Program-made: the position numbers and the translations under genes
Assembly (NCBI RefSeq): GCF_000174415.1
Contig: NZ_ACJM01000004.1
Span: 1 to 64,000, forward strand
Origin: Dethiobacter alkaliphilus AHT 1
GTDB taxonomy: Bacteria > Bacillota > Dethiobacteria > Dethiobacterales > Dethiobacteraceae
DNA length: 64,000 nt
Reading direction: 5' to 3'
Part shown: positions 16,545 to 25,555 of the stretch, in pieces
Numbering within the stretch: position 1 is the stretch's first letter
How the letters are laid out: every line of letters begins with the position of its first letter
The notes under the pieces: model-generated
The model's database searches: none
Told to the model about the DNA's origin: nothing
What the model saw: only the letters and a program-made list of their open reading frames with translations

Positions 16545-16667
16545 ATGAAAAAAAGAATCCTCATCCTTTTGTCTAGCATTTTGACGTTGGTCGCCCTAAG
16601 TGGAGCAGCTTCTGCCTGCACGGCAACTCTTTATCAACCGGAACTGCCGGAAGCACTGAAAAAGTAG
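16545..16667 (+). CDS. agrD: AgrD-like cyclic lactone autoinducer precursor peptide
   Basis: A 40-residue peptide with AGGAGG 7 nt before ATG 16545. It has the typical precursor plan: basic amphipathic N-terminus (MKKRIL), hydrophobic leader ending in GAASA, a single Cys at 25, and the conserved C-terminal recognition tail YQPELPEALKK. Ala-x-Cys followed by YQPE-x-P-x-x-L is the hallmark of the clostridial cyclic-lactone autoinducer family. The mature ring probably begins at Cys25 (CTATLY region), but ring size cannot be read from sequence. It lies 92 bp after agrB with its own promoter elements. Confidence 0.9.
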   Translation: MKKRILILLSSILTLVALSGAASACTATLYQPELPEALKK

Positions 16668-16677
16668 TTAATGTAGT

Positions 16678-16702
16678 AAAGCCGCCAAAAAATGGCGGCT
16701 TT
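16678..16702. terminator. Terminator between agrD and mtaB
   Basis: A 10-bp stem AAAGCCGCCA/TGGCGGCTTT with an A5 loop lies between the convergent agrD and mtaB genes. It can serve both strands, although the T tracts outside the stem are short. Confidence 0.75.
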
Positions 16703-16715
16703 ATTCATGCTAAAG

Positions 16716-18011
16716 TTATTTTGATACCTTTCCTAGCAGGCCATCTTTTAGCTCCGACAAGATATCCACCTTTACAATCTGGCCCAGCATAGCCTGGGGA
16801 GCTTCTGCTGTGACCCGGACGTAGTGTTCTGTGAGGCCGGTAATCTGCCCTTCTCCGGCACTTTCCTCAAACAAAACCTCCACCGTCTCGCCGATAAAGC
16901 GGCGGCGAAAGGTGCCGGCCAGCTCTTCACCCAGATCAATGAGGCGCCGGCTGCGTTCTTCCTTGACCTGGGGAGAAATCTGCTCGTCAAATTTAGCGGC
17001 GGGGGTACCGCTGCGTGGTGAATATTTAAAAACATGGATCCGGCTGAAACCGCATTTGCGCACCACTTCCAGCGTCCGCTCAAACTGCGAATCAGTTTCT
17101 CCGGGAAAGCCCACCATCACATCGGTGGTGATGGCCATTTCAGGAATCTGTGCCCGCAACCAGCGAATCAACTGCAAAAACTCAGCGGAATCATATTTGC
17201 GGTTCATGCGGCGCAGCACATGATCATCGCCGCTTTGTAAGGGGATATGTAAATGGCGGCAGACCTTAGGATAGTCCAGGAGTACCTCTATTAAATCCGG
17301 TGTGATTTCCGTAGGCTCAATGGAAGAGATACGGATGCGCCGGATTTTTTCAATGGTCACCAGCTCCCGGATTAAATCACTTAGGGCCAGCTCACCGGGC
17401 AAATCTTCGCCGTAGGAACCCAGATGTACTCCGGAAAGGACCATTTCCGAAAAGCCCTGTTCTGCCAAACGCTCCGCTTCGGCGGCGGCATCCTCAGGAG
17501 GACGGCTATGCAGCGGTCCCCGGGCGTAGGGGACAATACAGTAGGAACAGAACTGGCGGCACCCTTCCTGCACTTTAAGAAAGGCGCGGGTGCGCTCTCC
17601 GCTTTGGCTGGCGGGCATTGCTTCAAATCCCTGTTTTTCCTCCCAGGGCGCCACACAGTTAAGGCGGCCTTTTTTTGCTTCCTGTACCAGCTCAGGAAGC
17701 CGGTGGCGGGAATGGGTCCCGATAACCAGATCCACCTCCGGGATTTCCATTATATCGTCGGCAGACACCTGGGCGTAACAGCCGGTAACCACAATCACCG
17801 CGTCGGGATTGGTGCGGCGGGCCCGGCGAATCATCTGCCGTGACTTACGGTCACTGAGGTGGGTGACGGTGCAGGTATTAATAACATAGACATCTGCAGT
17901 CTCTTCAAAAGGAACCGTTTCATAGCCCGCTTCGCCAAACAGATTTTGTAATGCGGCGGTTTCGGTCTGATTTACTTTGCAGCCCAGTGTATAAAAAGCA
18001 GCATTCGCCAT
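16716..18011 (-). CDS. mtaB: tRNA t6A37 methylthiotransferase MtaB
   Basis: Radical-SAM enzyme of 431 residues that converts t6A37 to ms2t6A37 in tRNAs reading ANN codons. The N-terminal UPF0004 domain has Cys11 in TLGCKVNQ, Cys47 in NTCTV and the Cys in VTGCYAQ, which bind the second 4Fe-4S cluster. The radical-SAM CxxxCxxC is in EGCRQFCSYC. A C-terminal TRAM domain occupies about 370-431. The ATG overlaps the rsmE stop by 1 nt; this is the last gene of the hrcA operon. Confidence 0.95.
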   Translation of the reverse strand: MANAAFYTLGCKVNQTETAALQNLFGEAGYETVPFEETADVYVINTCTVTHLSDRKSRQMIRRARRTNPDAVIVVTGCYAQVSADDIMEIPEVDLVIGTHSRHRLPELVQEAKKGRLNCVAPWEEKQGFEAMPASQSGERTRAFLKVQEGCRQFCSYCIVPYARGPLHSRPPEDAAAEAERLAEQGFSEMVLSGVHLGSYGEDLPGELALSDLIRELVTIEKIRRIRISSIEPTEITPDLIEVLLDYPKVCRHLHIPLQSGDDHVLRRMNRKYDSAEFLQLIRWLRAQIPEMAITTDVMVGFPGETDSQFERTLEVVRKCGFSRIHVFKYSPRSGTPAAKFDEQISPQVKEERSRRLIDLGEELAGTFRRRFIGETVEVLFEESAGEGQITGLTEHYVRVTAEAPQAMLGQIVKVDILSELKDGLLGKVSK

Positions 18012-18751
18012 TATTTACCTCCCAGTTCCCCCACTTGGTACAGGGCAACAGCAGTGGCTACCACCGCCGCCGTCTCTGCCCTTAGGATGCGCGGCCCCAG
18101 TGTAACCGGTTCAATGCCCAGCTTGCCCAAAGCGGCCGCTTCTTTTGCGCTAAAGCCGCCTTCAGGGCCGGTTATTAAGAGCACCCGGTCACCGCGGCTG
18201 CATCCTTCCAGGGATTTTGCCAAAGGCCTGTCCTCTTCACTTTCCCAAAAAAATACTACTTTGTCAAATGTTTTGCTCAAATCCAGCACATCTGGCCACT
18301 TACAGGGAGGGTTAAGTTGGGGAATTATTGCCCGGCGCGACTGGGCCGCTGCTCCGTGGATAATTTTTTGCCAGCGCTTTTGGATTTTTTCGGCCTTTTT
18401 GTCCGGCCGTACAACACTACGTTCGCTGGTAAACGGGAAAAATCCTGCTGCCCCCAGTTCGGTGGCTTTTTGCAGGATAAATTCGGTCTTTTCCCCTTTT
18501 AGGACGCCAAAGGCCAGGTAAAAGCGGATGACGGCCTCACTGTCCGGCAGTTCATGGCCCAGGCGGCAGCGCACTTCACCATGGTCCACACCGGCAATAA
18601 CGGCCCGGCGACAGCTTCCCTTGTCATCGCACAACTCAACCTCCTGCCCCACGGACGCCCGCAGGACCCGCAGCAGGTGGTGCGCGTCGTCATCTGTGAG
18701 AATAACTTCATCCCCGTGTACTTGTCCGGGGCCATAAAAGAACCGGCTCAT
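18011..18751 (-). CDS. rsmE: 16S rRNA m3U1498 methyltransferase RsmE
   Basis: SPOUT methyltransferase of 246 residues. The start at ATG 18751 is chosen because it overlaps the prmA stop as ATGA and begins with MSRFFYG, the family N-terminus. The N-terminal PUA-like domain is followed by the knotted SAM-binding domain with LLITGPEGGFS and LGPRILRAETAA near the C-terminus. It sits between prmA and mtaB, as in most Firmicutes. Confidence 0.95.
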   Translation of the reverse strand: MSRFFYGPGQVHGDEVILTDDDAHHLLRVLRASVGQEVELCDDKGSCRRAVIAGVDHGEVRCRLGHELPDSEAVIRFYLAFGVLKGEKTEFILQKATELGAAGFFPFTSERSVVRPDKKAEKIQKRWQKIIHGAAAQSRRAIIPQLNPPCKWPDVLDLSKTFDKVVFFWESEEDRPLAKSLEGCSRGDRVLLITGPEGGFSAKEAAALGKLGIEPVTLGPRILRAETAAVVATAVALYQVGELGGK

Positions 18752-19689
18752 ACCTTCAACTCCAAAAGAAGCGCCTGCCATTCACCGGCACTTCGGGTTT
18801 GGTGTATCTCATAGCCTTCCCTCTGATACGCTTCATAAACCTCCCGGGCCCGGTCATGGACAATGCCTGAAGCAATGAGGAGACCGCCGGGGCGCAGCAC
18901 ATGGCGGATCCGCCCCGTAATGGCCAGCAGGGCATCGGCTGTTAAATTGGCGGTCACCACATCGGCGGCGCGCAGTTCCTTCCAGGCTTCTTCAGCAAAC
19001 AGATCGGCGTGGATAAAAGGCACATCTTCCATGTCATTTCTTTTGGCATTTTCCAGGCTGGCGCGAATGGCAGCTTCATCCACATCTACGCCCATAACGT
19101 CCTTAATGCCCAATAGCCGTGCCGCCAAAGCCAGAATTCCTGAGCCACAGCCCAAGTCCAGCATGGTGGTGTCTTCAGTGGCTACTTTCTCCAGAATCTC
19201 CAGACAAAGCCGGGTGGTTTCATGGGTGCCGGTACCAAAAGCCGCCCCGGGATCCAGGCGCAGCACCTTCCGCTGTGGCCAGGGGTTTTCGTTAAGCCAG
19301 GCCGGCATAATTACCAGCTTCTCTCCGATGGGCGTGGGCTGCCAGTACTGCTTCCAGGCTTGCTCCCAGTCGGCCTCGTCTACTTCCCGGAACATCACTT
19401 GGGCCGGGGCCAAACCGAAGCCCGGCAGTCCGTCCAGGAAAGACACCAGCTCCGTTTCCTTTTTACTGCCTAAAAAAGAAAGGGGGAAATACCCCCTTAT
19501 GGTTATCATATTATCATGTCCGGCATCGGCGGCAGGGGGGAAATAATCACCCAGGCCGGCTTTTTTGACGGTTTCCCAGTCCCACTGGTCTTCCACCGCC
19601 ACACCGCCTGCTCCCAGGTCCATAAGCTTCTCCGACACTGCCTCGGCACTTTGGCGACCGGTAATGACCATAACTTCCAGCCAGTGCAA
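18748..19689 (-). CDS. prmA: Ribosomal protein L11 methyltransferase
   Basis: Class I SAM methyltransferase of 313 residues from a TTG start (GGGAGGC upstream). An N-terminal substrate-recognition domain (to about 110) is followed by the catalytic domain with FGTGTHETT and the SAM-binding LDLGCGSGILALAA near 167-180. It trimethylates L11 in characterised bacteria. It immediately follows dnaJ and is translationally linked to rsmE. Confidence 0.95.
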   Translation of the reverse strand: MHWLEVMVITGRQSAEAVSEKLMDLGAGGVAVEDQWDWETVKKAGLGDYFPPAADAGHDNMITIRGYFPLSFLGSKKETELVSFLDGLPGFGLAPAQVMFREVDEADWEQAWKQYWQPTPIGEKLVIMPAWLNENPWPQRKVLRLDPGAAFGTGTHETTRLCLEILEKVATEDTTMLDLGCGSGILALAARLLGIKDVMGVDVDEAAIRASLENAKRNDMEDVPFIHADLFAEEAWKELRAADVVTANLTADALLAITGRIRHVLRPGGLLIASGIVHDRAREVYEAYQREGYEIHQTRSAGEWQALLLELKV

Positions 19690-19690
19690 T

Positions 19691-20827
19691 TTATTTGCCT
19701 CCCAGCGCGTCTTTCATCTTATTGATGATCCCTTTATCCTGCGGCAAAACTTCTTCGCCGGCCAACTCCGCATACTGGCGCACCAGTTCTTTTTGCTTAC
19801 CCGAAAGTTTCTTGGGAATCTTAACCGCTACGCGGACATGCTGATCACCACGGCCGTAGCCGCGCAGATGGGGAATTCCTTTGCCGCGCAGCCTAAAGAG
19901 TGTGCCCGGTTGTGTCCCCTCAGGCACTTTGACCCGTGCCTTGCCGTCTAAGGTGGGCACTTCCAGTTCGGTGCCCAGGGTAGCCTGGGCAAAGGAGATG
20001 GGCATCTCCACAATAATGTCATTGCCCTCACGCTTGAACACTTCATGGGGACGGACATGGAGGACAATATATAAATCACCGGGAGGGCCGCCGCGTAAGC
20101 CGGCCTCGCCCTCACCGGACACCCGGAGACGCGAACCGGTATCCACACCGCCGGGTATTTTAACTTCAATTTTACGTTCGCGCCGTACCTGGCCGTTGCC
20201 GTGGCAATCGGGGCAGCGCTCTTTAATGATTTTACCTTCGCCGCGGCAGACATCACAGGGCTTTACGCTGACAAAGCGCCCAAAGGCCGTATTGCGCATA
20301 ACCTGCTCCTGCCCTGTACCGTTACAATGGGCACAGGTCTCCGGCTGAGTACCCGGTTTGGCCCCGCTACCGCTGCAGGTTTCACAGGTTTCGCTGCGGG
20401 GAATGTCCACCGTTGTTTCCAGGCCAAAGGCCGCCTCCTCCAGGGTGATTTCCATATCGTAGCGCAGATCATTGCCGCGCTGCGGGCCGTTTCTCCGACC
20501 GCCACGCTGTGCGCCGCCAAAGAATGTGTCAAAGATATCTTCAAACCCGCCAAATCCCTGGAAACCGCCCTGGCCGCCAAAGCCGCCGGCACCAAAACCA
20601 CCTTCTTCAGCAGCATGGCCGAACTGATCATACTGGGCCCGGCGATTGGAGTCACTGAGCACATCGAAAGCGTCTTTGACTTCTTTAAATTTTTCCTCCG
20701 CACTCTTATCGTCGGGGTTGACGTCCGGATGGTATTTTCTTGCCAGCCTCCGGTACGCCTTTTTTATCTCTTCAGCGGACGCATCTTTGGATACGCCCAG
20801 AACTTCGTAATAATCACGTTTGGCCAT
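19691..20827 (-). CDS. dnaJ: Chaperone DnaJ
   Basis: 378 residues from ATG 20827 (GGGAGAG upstream), omitting four extra in-frame codons. J domain with the HPD motif (HPDVNP near 32-37), Gly/Phe-rich linker (about 77-115), zinc domain with four CxxCxGxG repeats ([32 protein letters not shown]) and the C-terminal client-binding domains. DnaK co-chaperone, in the hrcA-grpE-dnaK-dnaJ order. Confidence 0.97.
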   Translation of the reverse strand: MAKRDYYEVLGVSKDASAEEIKKAYRRLARKYHPDVNPDDKSAEEKFKEVKDAFDVLSDSNRRAQYDQFGHAAEEGGFGAGGFGGQGGFQGFGGFEDIFDTFFGGAQRGGRRNGPQRGNDLRYDMEITLEEAAFGLETTVDIPRSETCETCSGSGAKPGTQPETCAHCNGTGQEQVMRNTAFGRFVSVKPCDVCRGEGKIIKERCPDCHGNGQVRRERKIEVKIPGGVDTGSRLRVSGEGEAGLRGGPPGDLYIVLHVRPHEVFKREGNDIIVEMPISFAQATLGTELEVPTLDGKARVKVPEGTQPGTLFRLRGKGIPHLRGYGRGDQHVRVAVKIPKKLSGKQKELVRQYAELAGEEVLPQDKGIINKMKDALGGK

Positions 20828-20842
20828 TTGCTCTCCCATTCC

Positions 20843-22681
20843 TTACTTATCGTTGTTCTTTTCTTCCTCATCCACCACTTCGTATTCTGCATCCACCGTG
20901 TCTCCCTGGTCACCACCGTCGGCGGCCTGTTCGCCACCCTGGTCCTCCTGCTGTTGGTACATCTGAGAGGACAGTTCGTGCAGATACTTGGTCAGGTTTT
21001 CAATCTCGCTTTTAATGGCTGCAGCATCTTCCTGGCCCGCCACTTCACGCAGCTTGCCAATGGCCGCCTCAATTTCTGATTTCTTGTCTGTCTCCACTTT
21101 ATCCCCTAAGTCTTTAAGCATTTTCTCCGTGGAGTACGCCAGGGAATCCGCTTCGTTTCTGGCCTCCGCCAGCTCCTTGCGTTTCTGGTCTTCTTCGGCA
21201 AACTGTTCGGCGTTTTTCACCATGTTGTCAATATCATCATCACTGAGTCCGCTGGAGGCGGTGATGGAAATCTTCTGTTCCTTACCGGTGCCCAAATCCT
21301 TGGCAGATACGTTTACAATGCCGTTGGCATCAATGTCAAAGGAAACCTCGATTTGCGGTACGCCGCGTGGTGCGGGGGGAATGCCGTCCAGAATGAAACG
21401 GCCCAGGGTCTTATTGTCCGCGGCCATCTGACGCTCGCCCTGCAGCACATGAATATCAACCTGAGACTGGTTATCCGCTGCGGTGGAGAAAGTCTGCTTT
21501 TTAGAGGTGGGAATGGTGGTGTTGCGCTCAATGATTTTGGTAAACACGCCGCCCAGGGTTTCAATACCCAAAGACAAGGGTGTTACATCCAAAAGCAGTA
21601 CATCTTTAACTTCTCCGGCCAATACACCGGCCTGGATTGCCGCACCCAGAGACACCACCTCATCCGGGTTTACGCCTTTATGGGGGTCTTTGCCGGTGAG
21701 CTTTTTAATGCCTTCCTGCACCGCCGGAATACGGGTAGAACCACCCACTAAGATAACGCGGTCAATGTTTTCCGGCTTCAGGCCCGCATCCTGCATAGCT
21801 CGGCGGGTGGGCCCCATGGTGGCCTCCACCAAATCGCTGGTCAGCTCATCAAATTTGGCCCGGGTCAGATTGATATCCAAATGCTTGGGTCCTTCGGCGG
21901 TGGCTGTAATAAAGGGCAGGTTAATGTTGGTGGTGGTTACGCTGGAGAGCTCGATTTTGGCTTTTTCCGCCGCTTCTTTTAAGCGTTGCAGCGCCATGCG
22001 GTCGTTGCGCAGATCCACCCCCTCATCCTTTTTAAACTGCTCTGCTAAATAGTCTATTACTTTTTCATCAAAATCATCACCACCCAGGCGATTGTTTCCG
22101 CTGGTGGCTTTTACTTCAAAGACGCCGTCTCCCAACTCCAGGATGGAAACGTCAAAAGTACCGCCGCCCAAATCAAATACCAGAATGGTCTGGTCTTCAT
22201 CTTCTTTGTCCATACCGTAGGCCAAGGCTGCGGCGGTGGGCTCGTTGATGATACGCAGTACTTCCAGGCCGGCGATTTTACCCGCATCTTTGGTGGCCTG
22301 ACGCTGGGAATCACTGAAATACGCAGGAACAGTGATAACCGCCTTATCTACGCCCTCACCCAGATAGGCTTCCGCATCGGCTTTTAGCTTCTGCAGCACC
22401 ATGGCGGAAATTTCCTGCGGTGTGTATTCCTTATCGTCAATTTTCACCTTATGGTTGGTACCCATATGGCGCTTAATGGACATGATGGTTTTGTCCGGAT
22501 TGGTGATGGCCTGCCGTTTGGCCACCTGGCCCACCAACCGTTCACCGGTCTTGCTGAAAGCCACAACCGACGGGGTTATCCGGTCGCCTTCGGCGTTGGC
22601 GATAACCTCCGGTTCGCCACCTTCCATAACTGCTACTACTGAATTTGTTGTTCCTAAATCAATGCCAATAACTTTACCCAT
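20843..22681 (-). CDS. dnaK: Chaperone DnaK (Hsp70)
   Basis: 612 residues. The ATPase domain opens with [13 protein letters not shown] and includes [10 protein letters not shown]-like [12 protein letters not shown] near 168-179. The linker [13 protein letters not shown] leads to the substrate-binding domain and an acidic C-terminal tail. Major ATP-dependent chaperone. It belongs to the CIRCE/HrcA-controlled heat-shock operon. Confidence 0.98.
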   Translation of the reverse strand: MGKVIGIDLGTTNSVVAVMEGGEPEVIANAEGDRITPSVVAFSKTGERLVGQVAKRQAITNPDKTIMSIKRHMGTNHKVKIDDKEYTPQEISAMVLQKLKADAEAYLGEGVDKAVITVPAYFSDSQRQATKDAGKIAGLEVLRIINEPTAAALAYGMDKEDEDQTILVFDLGGGTFDVSILELGDGVFEVKATSGNNRLGGDDFDEKVIDYLAEQFKKDEGVDLRNDRMALQRLKEAAEKAKIELSSVTTTNINLPFITATAEGPKHLDINLTRAKFDELTSDLVEATMGPTRRAMQDAGLKPENIDRVILVGGSTRIPAVQEGIKKLTGKDPHKGVNPDEVVSLGAAIQAGVLAGEVKDVLLLDVTPLSLGIETLGGVFTKIIERNTTIPTSKKQTFSTAADNQSQVDIHVLQGERQMAADNKTLGRFILDGIPPAPRGVPQIEVSFDIDANGIVNVSAKDLGTGKEQKISITASSGLSDDDIDNMVKNAEQFAEEDQKRKELAEARNEADSLAYSTEKMLKDLGDKVETDKKSEIEAAIGKLREVAGQEDAAAIKSEIENLTKYLHELSSQMYQQQEDQGGEQAADGGDQGDTVDAEYEVVDEEEKNNDK

Positions 22682-22730
22682 TGTAAGTATAACCTCCCGA
22701 CTGTCAAATTCTATTGTATTTTTTTACTGG

Positions 22731-23267
22731 CTATTTTGCCACTTTTACCATACTGGGGCGTAAAACTTTATCGTGCAACCGGTACCCTTTTTGCAGCTCT
22801 TCGGCCACTTCATTTTCCGGCAGGTCACACTCCACCTGCATAACAGCATGGTGGCAGTTAGGGTCAAACTCGTTTCCGCAGGCCTCAATGCCACTTAGGC
22901 CCTGCTTCTCCAAAACAGACATAAACTGCTTGTAGACCAGATCAACTCCGGCGGCCAACGCTTCTTCAGAGCCTTTGGCCTCTTTGGCCCGCTCCAGATT
23001 GTCAATGACAGGCAAAAGCTCCCGTACCAGGTCACAGACGGCCTGTCGGGTCAACTCCTGCTTCTCTGCTTTTACCCGTTTACGGTAATTGTCAAAGTCG
23101 GCCTGCAAACGCTGCAAGCGGGAAAACAATTGTGCGTTTTCTTCCTGCAGTTTTTTTAAATCCTCGGTTTGCGGCTTGGCTTCTTCTTGTGGAGTATCAT
23201 CGGCATCCCCGTTTTCCCGGGGCTGCTCTGCTTCCTCCTCCCACTCTTTGCGCTCCTCTTCACTCAA
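22731..23267 (-). CDS. grpE: Nucleotide exchange factor GrpE
   Basis: 178 residues from a TTG start (AAAGGAA upstream). A highly charged N-terminus and a long coiled coil (about 38-100) are followed by the beta-wing domain with GIEACGNEFDPNCHHAV and a VLRPSMVKV end. It exchanges ADP on DnaK. Its position between hrcA and dnaK confirms the call. Confidence 0.96.
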   Translation of the reverse strand: MSEEERKEWEEEAEQPRENGDADDTPQEEAKPQTEDLKKLQEENAQLFSRLQRLQADFDNYRKRVKAEKQELTRQAVCDLVRELLPVIDNLERAKEAKGSEEALAAGVDLVYKQFMSVLEKQGLSGIEACGNEFDPNCHHAVMQVECDLPENEVAEELQKGYRLHDKVLRPSMVKVAK

Positions 23268-23295
23268 TTCCTTTCACCTCACTTATATCTTCCCA

Positions 23296-24324
23296 TCAAA
23301 GAGTATCAAGCACTCCGTTTAAGCGGCCTGCGATATGCTCAATGATGGTTATCACCTTGGAATATTCCATGCGTGTGGGTCCCAAAACGCCGATGGTACC
23401 CACCGGCCGTTCATGCAGATGATAGGTGGCGGTCACCAGGCTGCAGTCGCTAATCTCGGTGATGGCGTTTTCTGTGCCGATACGGATGGAGACCCCTCCC
23501 AGAGATGTCTCCAGGATAAATGACAGCCGCTCGCCCTGTTCAAACAGCGTGAGCAGGTGCCGTACCTTCTCCATATCTTTAAACTCCGGCTGATTGAGAA
23601 TGTTGGATGTGCCGCCGAGAAAAACACGGCTTTCTCCTTCAGCAGAACAGTCCTCCAGCAAATGCAGCATGTGGTCCAACAGTTCAATGCGGGCATACAG
23701 GTCGCTGCGCAGCTTCTTTAACCGTGTAGCAGATAAGGACGAGATGGTTTGTCCCGCCAATTGTTCATTAAGATAGTTAACAATCCGTACCAGTTCATCA
23801 CTGCTTAAAGCCTGAGGCAAGTCGATAACTTTGTTCTTAATATATCCGGTATCGGTAAGTAATACCACCAAGGCCCGTTGTTCATCCAGGGGAATAAGTC
23901 GCATCTGCTTAAAGGCGCTGCGCCGAAACTGAGGGCCCATCACCAGAGAGGTGTAACAGGTCATAACCGACAGCACTTTGGCCGTTTGCTGAATGATTTG
24001 GTCGATTTCACGCATTTTTTCCAGCTGGGTAAACACACCGCTAAGATATTCATGCTCTTCTTTGGCCAGCTGTGCGGCATCCATCAGGGCGTCAACATAA
24101 AAACGATACCCCTGCTGCGACGGAATGCGTCCTGCAGATGTATGCGGCTGCGTTAAATAACCCAGCTCTTCCAGATCAGCCATCTCATTGCGGATGGTGG
24201 CCGCAGACAGATCCATTTGGTGGCGTCTGGAAATGGATCTGGAACCCACCGGCTCTGCTGTTTGAATGTAGTCGGTTACAACGGCATGGAGAATTCTTTG
24301 TTTTCGCTCGTTCAAACCAGCCAT
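23296..24324 (-). CDS. hrcA: Heat-inducible transcription repressor HrcA
   Basis: 342 residues. A winged-helix N-terminus (RKQRILHAVV, and SAATIRNEMADLEELGYL near 40-57) precedes a GAF-like domain. It represses the operon by binding the CIRCE element directly upstream of its own start and is stabilised by GroEL in known systems. First gene of hrcA-grpE-dnaK-dnaJ-prmA-rsmE-mtaB. Confidence 0.97.
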   Translation of the reverse strand: MAGLNERKQRILHAVVTDYIQTAEPVGSRSISRRHQMDLSAATIRNEMADLEELGYLTQPHTSAGRIPSQQGYRFYVDALMDAAQLAKEEHEYLSGVFTQLEKMREIDQIIQQTAKVLSVMTCYTSLVMGPQFRRSAFKQMRLIPLDEQRALVVLLTDTGYIKNKVIDLPQALSSDELVRIVNYLNEQLAGQTISSLSATRLKKLRSDLYARIELLDHMLHLLEDCSAEGESRVFLGGTSNILNQPEFKDMEKVRHLLTLFEQGERLSFILETSLGGVSIRIGTENAITEISDCSLVTATYHLHERPVGTIGVLGPTRMEYSKVITIIEHIAGRLNGVLDTL

Positions 24325-24341
24325 TTGTTTTCCCCCTTAGT

Positions 24342-24368
24342 TTAGCACTCTCTTTAGGTGAGTGCTAA
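24342..24368 (-). promoter_or_regulatory. CIRCE operator
   Basis: Perfect match to the consensus TTAGCACTC-N9-GAGTGCTAA at 24342-24350 and 24360-24368. It lies 18 bp upstream of the hrcA start, downstream of the promoter, where HrcA binding blocks the heat-shock operon. Confidence 0.98.
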
Positions 24369-24378
24369 AGCTATATAA

Positions 24379-24408
24379 AAAATACCATTTCCGGCGGAGG
24401 TTTGTCAA
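24379..24408 (-). promoter_or_regulatory. Sigma-A promoter of the hrcA operon
   Basis: On the minus strand TTGACA (24408-24403) is followed after 18 bp by TATTTT (24384-24379); a TATATA a few bases on is an alternative -10. CIRCE lies just downstream, as expected for HrcA control. Confidence 0.7.
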
Positions 24409-24411
24409 GGT

Positions 24412-25554
24412 TCAGACAGTAAGGAACTGGGCAAAAACAATGTTTGCCAGGGGATAACCGGAGGATGAAAGATAAATGCGCTCTGCATCGCAGACAATCA
24501 ATCCCTGCTTTTTTAAGAGGGCAATTTCTTTGGCAAATACCTGGCGCAAATCACAGGCAAAACGAGCCTGAAATTCGGCAAAGTAAACTCCCTGCATAAG
24601 GCGCAGTCCCAGCATCATGGTATCCTCCATCATCTGCCGCCTGGTGACAAAGGTCTCCTCCTGCAGCGGCAGGCTATTCTGCTCCAGGCCTTGCCGGTAC
24701 CCCTGCCAATGGACAGTATTATGGAACCGTTTATCCTGCCAAAAGGAGTGTGCGCCAAGCCCCAGGCCCAGATAAGGCCGGTTCTGCCAGTAGGTAAGAT
24801 TGTGCCGGCACACTTTTCCGGGCCGGGCAAAGTTGGCAATCTCATAGTGTTCATAGCCGTGAGACAGCAAGCGGTCTTTTCCGGCAAGCATCATGGACAG
24901 CACATCTTCCTCGGCAGGAAGCTCCACTTTCCCCTTTTCCACCAGGCTGGCCAGCTCCGTCCCTTCTTCCACTTTCAGACCGTAGAGGGAAATATGGTCC
25001 GGCTGCCAGCGGCAGACTTCGCTCACCGCCTCTTCCACATCTTCTGCGGACTGCTTCGGCAGGCCGGTCATGATATCCACCGAAACAGTGGGAAAGTGCT
25101 CCCGGCAAAGGAAAAAGGCCTGCCTGGCCTGGGCTGCGGTATGGGTGCGCCCAAGCAGGGCGAGCCTGCAATCATTTATGTCCTGAATCCCCAGGCTAAT
25201 CCGGTTAACCCCGTAGGATGCCAACAGCTTTGCCTTCTGAGCTGTAATGGTTCCGGGATTGGCCTCCACCGTCCATTCCGCATCATTTAGCGGCAGGTGC
25301 CTGCGGCAGGCAAGCAGCAGATATTCTAATTGAGCCTCCTCCAGAACGGTGGGTGTTCCGCCGCCGATATAAAGGGTTTCAACCACATGTCCGCCGGCTT
25401 TTAATTCAGCGCCCCGAAGCGCCATTTCCTTCTCCAACAGCTGCAGATACCGGTGGACGGACAAAGCACTGCCGGTGACGGAAAAGGACAGAAAATCACA
25501 GTAGTGGCATTTGGCCGGACAAAAGGGAATGTGCAGGTAAACAGAAGTTCTCAT
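24412..25554 (-). CDS. hemW: HemW-type radical SAM protein (haem chaperone)
   Basis: 380 residues from ATG 25554, one base after the lepA stop. The 4Fe-4S motif is CPAKCHYC near 11-18, preceded by YLHIPF, and GGGTPT follows near 70. HemW proteins resemble coproporphyrinogen III oxidase HemN but act as haem chaperones; the Cys pattern CxxxCxxC with a following D/F, rather than the HemN CxxxCxxCxC pattern, favours HemW. The lepA-hemW-hrcA order is standard in Firmicutes. Confidence 0.92.
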   Translation of the reverse strand: MRTSVYLHIPFCPAKCHYCDFLSFSVTGSALSVHRYLQLLEKEMALRGAELKAGGHVVETLYIGGGTPTVLEEAQLEYLLLACRRHLPLNDAEWTVEANPGTITAQKAKLLASYGVNRISLGIQDINDCRLALLGRTHTAAQARQAFFLCREHFPTVSVDIMTGLPKQSAEDVEEAVSEVCRWQPDHISLYGLKVEEGTELASLVEKGKVELPAEEDVLSMMLAGKDRLLSHGYEHYEIANFARPGKVCRHNLTYWQNRPYLGLGLGAHSFWQDKRFHNTVHWQGYRQGLEQNSLPLQEETFVTRRQMMEDTMMLGLRLMQGVYFAEFQARFACDLRQVFAKEIALLKKQGLIVCDAERIYLSSSGYPLANIVFAQFLTV

Positions 25555-25555
25555 C

